The translations under genes were made by a program, and so were the position numbers. From positions 13,539,195-13,603,194 of the forward strand of contig NC_047068.1 in assembly GCF_902459465.1 (NCBI RefSeq): a stretch of DNA of 64,000 bases, in the 5' to 3' direction. Of this stretch, positions 58,401 through 64,000 are shown piece by piece. Numbering within the stretch: the first letter of the stretch is position 1; each line of letters opens with the position of its first letter. The notes under the pieces are model-generated. The model did no database searches. It was not told where the DNA came from and saw nothing but the letters and a program-made list of their open reading frames with translations. This DNA comes from Asterias rubens. Its lineage: Eukaryota; Echinodermata; Asteroidea; Forcipulatida; Asteriidae.

Positions 58401-61400
58401 GAATGCCTTTTTTTCTTAACCGGATGTCCGCATAGGGCGCGAATAGCTATTTATAAACCGGATAGTTCTGTAATTACAACCAAGTAACCGGATATTCTTT
58501 AATAGGAATATTTTGTCTGAATCCTTATGAAACTTCTATTAAGACAGCATAAAACAGCATAAATTAAGTATTTAACTATGCTCACCTCCGTGAAGAGTTA
58601 AAACAATGACATTTCTGACGTAATTTGTTCAAAGATTACGAAAGGTTTCCTTCACGTAGAGTCAATCACGATCAAAAGAAACAGCAAATCGCCATCTTTA
58701 AATTAGATCCGGTTATTTTTATGAATGAACCGAGTGACACTGTCTAAAACTAATATCAATCCGCCCATAAGATCTTCTTTTTTTTTCTTTTTTTTCTTAA
58801 TAGCGCCCTCTAGTGGCGAAAAAAACTATTTGAATATCCGGTTAATTTCGGATAGTTGGCCAGCGGTATCCGAATACCAAAATTTCACTATTCGCCAAGC
58901 ACTATACATGAAGGCCCTCGGGGTACTTCTTATGATGCGTAAATCCGGGTCGATCCGCCTGAATTATGCGTCAAATTGTGACCAATCAATAGGCAAAAGT
59001 CTAATTAATAATAAAAATTGTAAATTAAAACCTTTCTGGCAGGCAAGATCTACATAAAGTACATGTGGTAAATTTTACATTTCTAGTCATGACTTCCACA
59101 TTAATTGAAGAGTTATAAAAAATAACAGACCCTGTAGTCGTTGTGTATGTCTTCTTCCAATTGAGCTGTGTACAACTCGTGCCTGCAGGAAGCCCAATCT
59201 CGGTGGCTCTTCTGTAAACATCGGACTATTTTGATCAGTCGTACAGTAATTTTTCGATGCACATTTGGAAATCAGCTACCCCCCCCCCCCCCCGACTATT
59301 GTTTTGCCACTCATTTGTATTCCAGAAGAGTCTTGTGTTGCCAGTGTCTAAATACAGCCATAATTGTATAATAGTACATGTAGCATACAATGTGAACAGA
59401 TATCATCATGACAATGTGGTAGCTATGCATATAATATGTAGCTGAAAACTTTCATTCTATTATCTGATTATCAGTAAAGGATAAATATCCCTTGTATAGC
59501 AGAGTAAAATGCGACACAAAATGTTTCAGTTGCTACTCAAAAACAAATCATGATTTGCTACTCAATATTGGCATTCAGAGTGCAAACAAAAAGTTCAGTT
59601 TAAATTTGTTGCTATGCTTAATTGCTTGACGAAATCGTTCCCTGATTTACATACGTAGTGCATACATTGTACATGATGTGTTGTGTAGATGTGTTGGCTT
59701 TAGAATCAGGTAAGTACATGACTTGTGCGTGTGTGGGGGAGCATATGGATCTAAAAAAAAAATGACTATCATTACTTGCTTGTTAACGGCAGTGGAGACT
59801 ATTGGTAATTACTCCAAATAATTATTTGCATAAAACCTTACTTGGTAACGAGTAATGGGGAGAGGTTGATAGTATACAAATATTGAGTGGCTCAGAGTGG
59901 AATGGGAGGAATATTATCGCAAGGTAAAATTTGGACTGTTCCATTTCACGAGGCGAAGTTGAGTCAAATGGAACAGTCCAAATTTTACCGAGCGATAATA
60001 TTCCTTCCATTCCACGAATTAAAGCCACTCAATATTTGTTTTATATAACTGACATAGATCATTGTCATTTGATGTATTTTAAAAGTATAACATTGTGAAA
60101 AATCACACAAATTACTGACAACCAAAAATCATATAGCGCCGCGTAGCGGCAACAATGCACAAATCGGATCACAACCTTTTGCACAGGTGCTCCTTTGTTT
60201 TAGCAGCGGCGCTGTACTGCTCAAAAACGTTGGAAACAAGGATGATCCTAACTGTTGAACAGGAAATGCTATTCCCCATGGGCGAATAACTTTTTGATCG
60301 TCGGTGCGGATGGGAGTAATAGTGAATGTCACATGAAGTAAGTTCCACCAATCAAATGACAAGGATCTGTATGTCAGTTATATAATATAAAACCTTGTTA
60401 AAGAAGTAATTTTTCACGAATTTGATTTTGAGACCTCAGATTTAGAATTTGAGGTCTCAAAATCAAGCATCTGAAAGCACACAACTTCGTGTGACAAGGG
60501 TGATTTTTCTTTCATTATTATCTCGCAACGTCGACTAGTTGAGCTCAAATTTTCACAGGTTTGTTATTTTATGCATATGTTGAGATTCTCCAAGTGAGAC
60601 GACTGGTCTTTGACAATTATCAATAGTGTCCAGTGTCTTTAAGAAGCACTGCAGCTGTTAATGAAATGTGTAATATTTTTAAGAAACGTTTCCCTTCAGA
60701 GGAATATGGTTTGTTCTGCCAGACATTTCTGCGTGACACGTTTCTTAGATTGAGTAACTTCTTACGCTTCTGGTTTTGGTGATACTTCTCAAAAACACTA
60801 CCACCTTTTGAGATGAAATTTTCATAGGTTTGTTTGATTTACATTATAATGTAGGATTTATACAAAATTGTCTACATCAAATGGTCCTAAAAAACCAAAG
60901 ATACAGTGTACTTTGTTCACTTTGCCTTTAAGTTGTATGTTGCATCAAAGTGACATACATGTGCTCATGTGGAAGCAAACATACATGAATTGGGGCATGA
61001 ATAAAATCCCTTTAAAGGGTTTGGGTTCTATCTGTACGACACAAATGTCCACAGTTTTACATTAAACTTACATTTTTTAAGATAATGATGGTAGAAAGCT
61101 TCCCTAAAAATATGGTCAGGAGTGTACAGAGTTTTTGAGAAAGGAGTATAAAACAAGCCCACAGCAATATTTTCCTCTCATTGAGACAAAAAGTTATTTT
61201 AGTAACTTGTACAACGGATATACGTGACTCTCCTGAAAACATTGCTTTTTTGGTTTTCAACTTGACAACTTATATGGGTGAAACTTCTACAGGTAAATTA
61301 TATTAGATAATGTACATCTTCATTCACAGTTAAAAGGGATTCATGTCATTGCCAAAAACTTGATATACGAAAGGTATCAAGCATCAAAGTGTCATACATT

Positions 61401-63565
61401 TATACATGTATGTGCTCATGTACAATAATTGGGGCCCTTGACAACGATTGATGTTGCCCAATTTCATGACGCTGCTATTAACCACAGAAATCTGTGCTTA
61501 CTGCCAATAGAATCACGCACCCCACAGGGATCGTAAGCATATTTATTCTGTGGGCAGTAACAACGTAAAAGTGGGCTCAGCAGTGTTGACATACTGTTCA
61601 TCTAGTTGTCTACTGTAACAATGTAGACAACTCCTACATTTTGTGTAAAAATAGTTCAAGTCAAACAACAATAATATGAACACCAGCCAAGAACAAAACA
61701 ATACCTTGTACTATATGTTGTAGTTGTCCCAATTCCATGGCCATTTTTGTATTGTGCTCATGTGGACATGTGCCTCAGCAGTTCTCTGATATTTGTGATT
61801 TTTGTTCTCGTAAAAAGAATCAATCAAGTGAAGTGGAGCAGATTTTCAGGAGATATGTTTACTGTCTAGTGTCAACACATTAATTTCAACTAGTGTACCA
61901 GATTTCGTTTTTCTTTCTGATTCTGTGTGGTAGGGTTGGGGCGTGGTACATATTGCAATCTTTATGCAAATTTTTTGCAAGTACATACATCATGCACATA
62001 AATACATGTTTAACAAGTTGCACACTGTGCAAATAGCAAACTTAAGTGTCAATAAAAAATTAATTCAATTCAACAACATTTTGTTAATTAATTGATACAT
62101 AGGGCCTAACATTAAACCTTGATGGATAAAACTGTGTGTACATGTACATGTGGCACAACGGTGTACATACATTACAATTCAAGTATGATTAATTTAATTT
62201 TATGTGCAAGCATTTTCTTTATTTCCTAAGAAGAGTTTTCCATCCCCTTCTGGAGAAATGAACAGACATGGTACTTTGTTGTTGTAAGGGCAAGCTTAGC
62301 AGGAAAGTTGTTCCTCATATGAAGGGCCCCTCTACATGTACAATGTACGAAAAAGTTCATTTCTACTGGAATTTTTCAAATGGCACCAAGGCAATGACCA
62401 GGGGTCTGGAGGTAATTGCCTCTGTTGCCACCTTAAACTATCAGGCCTGCTATGGATGCCTGCTATGAATGCCAACTGGTGTTGACATGGTTGTTTACAT
62501 GTTTGTTGACATGGTTGTTTACCATGTTTGTTGTTTATATCTTTCAGCACCGGATGACTCATTAGTCCCTGAGGTCCAAGGTTCCGATGTCAATAAGGCA
62601 GACAGTGGAAACCATGAGGGGGGCAAGAAGGAGGCGGAGGACCAAGTCACTGTCAATGGAGATGTCGCTATGGAAGGAGAAGGGAAACAGACTGAACATG
62701 AAGAAAATGCTGAAGAAGGTACTTAGACTTTATGTTTTAGTGATTTGGGCTTGAACAATCCCCTTACATGTATATGCACAGGACATTATTGGTAATTACT
62801 CAAAACAATTGTTAGCATAAAAACTTACATGTACATGTACTTGGTAACAAGTAATGGAGAGCTGTTGATAGTATAAAACAGTGTGAGGAACGGCTCCCTC
62901 TGAAGTCATGTAGTTTAAAAAAAGAAGAAGTAATTTCTCACTTAAATAATGAAATACTTCAGCCGATGTCTTTTATTGTGCATCTGAAAGAACACAAATT
63001 TTTAGACCATGGGTGTTTTTATCATTCATTATTCAGCTTTGATGACCAATTGAGCCCGAATTTTCACAGGTTTTTATTTCATGCATGTTGGGATACACCA
63101 AGTGAGAGTAGTGGTCTTTTACAATTACCAAACCTGTCCAGTGCCTTAAAGGTGATTCCCTGGCTGTAGCTTCACAAGTTGCTACACGGCAGTTAACGGT
63201 TGTATGGCCGGCTTCTGACTGGCACCCCCAAAGATAGTGACAAACAAAGATATTGACAAAATAGGGAGACTGCCAACAAAGGGTTGGATAGCTCAGAGTG
63301 CCGGCATGTTAATCCTGAGGTTGTTGGTTTGAGTTCTGCTCTAGTAATGTTATCTTTTTCAACCCAAAATGATAAAAAAAAACGACTTGTCAAATACGGC
63401 GTTGCCGCTTTCTCTCATACTACTTGAAATGCTAGTGTTTTTATTTTGTTTTCATCTTTCAGATGGGAGTCGTTCTGTAGCTACATTCAGGTACACTTCG
63501 CATGGCATCAGTAAGCTCAAGGAGACATCACTCAGCCCGTCCGTTATTGTTAGGAACTTACCCTG
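52398..63565 (+). CDS. USP7: Ubiquitin carboxyl-terminal hydrolase 7 (HAUSP), first three coding exons, 3' partial
   Basis: Coding exons are 52398-52461, 62548-62718 and 63463-63565. Junction phases are 1, 1 and 2 and all agree. The first 113 residues are visible. Residues 1-21 (MNHCEEQER..SEPEEMETQE) resemble the human start MNH...SEPEDMEME. Exon 2 gives an acidic, disordered linker including VNGDVAM (human VNGNVAL). Exon 3 begins the MATH/TRAF domain with VATFRY...SLSPSVIVRNLPW, the human ATFQF...VLSPPCFVRNLPW. The MATH domain recruits substrates such as p53 and MDM2; the catalytic domain lies beyond the window. USP7 removes ubiquitin in nucleus and cytoplasm. The ATG is the first in its frame; a stop lies upstream. 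Intron 1 is about 10 kb. Confidence 0.92.
52709..52853. mobile_element. MITE with GGCGCCACCACTTTTTCA arms
   Basis: Located in USP7 intron 1. GGGATAACTTTTCGTACGGC then GCCACCACTTTTTCA at the left, with TGAAAAAGTGGTGGCGCC and GGAAACTTTTCCC at the right. Confidence 0.75.
52854..54208. other. USP7 intron 1, no exon seen
   Basis: Contains an NRF1-like TGCGTGCGCA at 53273-53282 and AT-rich sequence. ORFs at 53508-54000 have no support. Confidence 0.4.
54209..54347 (-). mobile_element. MITE, family A fragment
   Basis: GGCAGTGGACACTATTGGTA, then GACGAGTAATGGGGAGAGG and GGCTCCCTCTGAAGTGCC. Truncated at the TA where the next element begins. Confidence 0.6.
54349..55029. mobile_element. Tc1/mariner-like non-autonomous element, 681 bp, TA flanks
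   Basis: Inverted repeats of about 150 bp: GCCTTGCTCAAGGCAGTCG at the left and CGACTGCCTTGAGCAAGGC at the right, continuing with TTTTCGGAG, ACCCACCCGTAT and GGCCTCCGCATGCGG in both arms. TA lies directly on each side. ORFs across the arms are mirrored and not real. There is no transposase. Confidence 0.85.
55575..55760 (-). repeat. Dispersed repeat (GGCAATGACC/CCTTGGTGCCC family)
   Basis: GATACTTCACGGAGGCAATG, GTCATTGCCTTGGTGCCCTT and CCTTTCAAGAATGAAGCA, as at 46547 and 62290. Confidence 0.6.
56106..56300. mobile_element. MITE with GGGCCCAATTTCAT-type ends
   Basis: GGGTCCAATTTAATGGCTC at the left and GAGCCATGAAATTGTGCCC at the right. Same family as 5931-6092 and the element starting at 63818. 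Confidence 0.65.
56301..57604. other. USP7 intron 1, TACATGTA-rich
   Basis: Repeated ACATGTACATGT-type palindromes (near 56485, 56585, 56835, 56977). A C-run near 57481-57491. No exon is supported. Confidence 0.45.
57605..57870 (+). repeat. Dispersed repeat with internal ~105-bp tandem duplication
   Basis: ATGAAAAGGGCACTT...GGGATACTTTTGAAAG...GCACCAATGCCAAGACCAGG occurs twice in tandem (about 57650 and 57745). Same family as 46547. Confidence 0.65.
58337..58904. mobile_element. hAT-like non-autonomous element, 568 bp, perfect 8-bp target duplication
   Basis: TACATGAA stands immediately on both sides (58329-58336 and 58905-58912). The ends are TAGGCCTGGGCGA and, inverted, TAGTGCTTGGCGA. TTTGAATATCCGGTTAAT occurs near both ends. 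An 8-bp duplication with such ends is the signature of the hAT superfamily. No transposase ORF is present. Confidence 0.88.
58803..58816 (-). promoter_or_regulatory. CTCF-like motif inside the hAT-like element
   Basis: The - strand reads CCACTAGAGGGCGC, a near-ideal CTCF core. This copy is carried by a transposon. Confidence 0.35.
59125..59225 (+). repeat. Dispersed repeat shared with 37135-37260
   Basis: GAGCTGTGTACAACTCGTG, GCAGGAAGCCC and GGTGGCTCTTCTGTAAA follow the same order as in the earlier copy. Confidence 0.55.
59877..60038. mobile_element. Nested palindromic MITE, 162 bp
   Basis: CAAATATTGAGTGGCT at the left and AGCCACTCAATATTTG at the right. The arms also share GGAATATTATCG and AAAATTTGGACTGTTCCATT. 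Confidence 0.85.
60041..60385. mobile_element. Nested TIR element, 345 bp
   Basis: TTATATAACTGACAT at the left and ATGTCAGTTATATAA at the right, with further pairing TTGTCATTTGAT/ATCAAATGACAA. Lies only two bases from the palindromic MITE. Confidence 0.75.
61010..61262 (+). mobile_element. MITE, family C copy
   Basis: AAAGGGTTTGGGTTCTATCT, AAATGTCCACAGTTTTACAT and GATGGTAGAAAGCTTCCCT, in family C order. It includes ORFs with no coding meaning. Confidence 0.6.
61263..62289. other. USP7 intron 1, 3' part, no exon seen
   Basis: Several ACATGTA-type palindromes, a CAATTTCAT-containing MITE remnant near 61430-61560 and AT-rich DNA. Confidence 0.4.
62290..62450 (+). repeat. Dispersed repeat (GGCAATGACC family) just before USP7 exon 2
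   Basis: GGCACCAAGGCAATGACCAG, GGTAATTGCCTCTGTTGCC and TATCAGGCCTGC. It ends about 100 bp before the exon 2 acceptor. Confidence 0.6.
62548..62718 (+). CDS. USP7: USP7 exon 2
   Basis: Acceptor TATATCTTTCAG, donor GAAG|GTACTT; 171 nt. Encodes a Glu/Lys-rich linker from APDDSLVPEVQG to EHEENAEE. The donor is weaker than consensus. Confidence 0.85.
62776..63152 (-). mobile_element. MITE, family A copy in USP7 intron 2
   Basis: GGACATTATTGGTAATTACT, then AACAAGTAATGGAGAGCTG, GGAACGGCTCCCTCTGAAGT and TTTTCACAGG, ending CCTGTCCAGTGCCTTAAAGG. About half of the intron is this element. Confidence 0.75.
63281..63352 (+). mobile_element. tRNA-headed SINE remnant in USP7 intron 2
   Basis: GGTTGGATAGCTCAGAGTGC (A-box region) then CCGGCATGTTAATCCTGAGG and a worn B box GGTTTGAGTTCT. 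No acceptor-stem pairing, so not a tRNA gene. Confidence 0.5.
63463..63565 (+). CDS. USP7: USP7 exon 3 (start of MATH domain)
   Basis: Acceptor TTCATCTTTCAG, donor CCCTG|GTAAGA; 103 nt. Encodes DGSRSVATFRYTS...VRNLPW with the Trp codon split by the intron. Confidence 0.93.
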
Positions 63566-63754
63566 GTAAGAGACATTATGATAAACACCAGTGTGATGAA
63601 CATTTGGTTTCGCTGGGTACAGTGAATTTTATTTGGTTGAATCTATTTTTAAGTGATTTTTTGTTTGTTTAACCCTCCTGTCTCAGACTTTTTAAATGGA
63701 TGTGAATGATAGATGCACTACACCAGCCTGCAATATATGCATGGCACTGGCTTT

Positions 63755-63816
63755 TACAATGCACTGGACTCATGCTCTGGAGTTTCTGATCTGCAGAGTG
63801 TGGGTTCAAATCCTGG
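63755..63816 (+). mobile_element. tRNA-headed SINE remnant in USP7 intron 3
   Basis: TGATCTGCAGAGTG then B box GGGTTCAAATCC. It resembles the Ser/Leu-type head at 32168. Confidence 0.45.
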
Positions 63817-63817
63817 G

Positions 63818-64000
63818 CCCAATTTCATAGCTCTGTTTACCGTAAGCACAGAATCTGCGCTTACAGGAGCAGGGAATTTTGTGCAAACGTATTTCACGTG
63901 TAAGCGGCCAATTTGGGGTTCTGCGTGGCATACTCCGCGTTACTGGGGATTCTACGCTTACAAGGCTAGCGCAGAAATTTGGTCTACACTTTTCAAATCT
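63818..64000. mobile_element. MITE with GGGCCCAATTTCAT end, cut by the window edge
   Basis: Starts GGGCCCAATTTCATAGCTCT, then TAAGCACAGAATCTGCGCTT. The right end is outside. Same family as 5931 and 56106. Confidence 0.6.

Larger units (their letters stand above)
59785..60645 (-). mobile_element. MITE, family A copy split by nested insertions
   Basis: The outer parts (59785-59876 and 60386-60645) together make a family A element: GGTAACGAGTAATGGGGAGA at the left, ATTTTGAGACCTCAG hairpin and AATAGTGTCCAGTGTCTTTA at the right. Two further elements sit inside at 59877-60038 and 60041-60385. Confidence 0.75.

Overview
The window is animal nuclear DNA. Coding exons are short, bounded by GT/AG splice sites and separated by long, AT-rich introns full of repeats. 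The two clearest genes are metazoan (HAPSTR1/C16orf72 and USP7). The repeats (tRNA-headed SINEs, many small inverted-repeat DNA transposons, poly-G/C runs, scattered AGAGGGCGC motifs) suggest a marine invertebrate deuterostome, most likely an echinoderm such as a sea star. The species call is inference.

Layout. (1) 1-560: last exon, + strand, of a DAO-type FAD-dependent oxidoreductase. (2) 0.6-9 kb: mostly non-coding, with SINEs, MITEs and one possible exon at 2221-2470. (3) 9.0-11.2 kb: a two-exon secreted-protein gene on the - strand with a signal peptide and the start of a cystine-knot pattern. (4) 15.0-18.75 kb: about 47 head-to-tail 78-bp units. Each is the tRNA-like head of a SINE with Pol III A and B boxes on the - strand, and the SINE body survives at one end only. 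(5) 20.2-24.9 kb: closely packed MITEs, a 767-bp foldback element with a 4-bp target duplication, and SINEs. (6) 26-38 kb: SINEs, a 35-bp minisatellite containing an apparently exact 711-bp tandem duplication, palindromic arrays, and two homologous copies of a structured element that joins a hammerhead-like core to a histone-type stem-loop. (7) 38-48 kb: AT-rich, repeat-dense DNA 3' of HAPSTR1. (8) 48.0-50.6 kb: a complete four-exon HAPSTR1 coding region on the - strand. (9) 50.6-52.4 kb: a shared upstream region with a palindromic NRF1-type site near HAPSTR1 and a YY1-type site near USP7. (10) 52.4-64.0 kb: the first three coding exons of USP7 on the + strand. Intron 1 is about 10 kb and is filled with MITEs, a Tc1/mariner-like element with TA flanks and a hAT-like element with a perfect 8-bp target duplication.

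HAPSTR1 and USP7 are also divergent neighbours on human chromosome 16p13.2, so this is old conserved microsynteny. Both belong to ubiquitin and stress/p53 pathways: HAPSTR1 partners the E3 ligase HUWE1, and USP7 is a deubiquitinase. The other genes show no obvious pathway link. Most long ORFs in the window are not genes. The largest, 1,076 codons, is an artefact of the 78-bp (26-codon) satellite.
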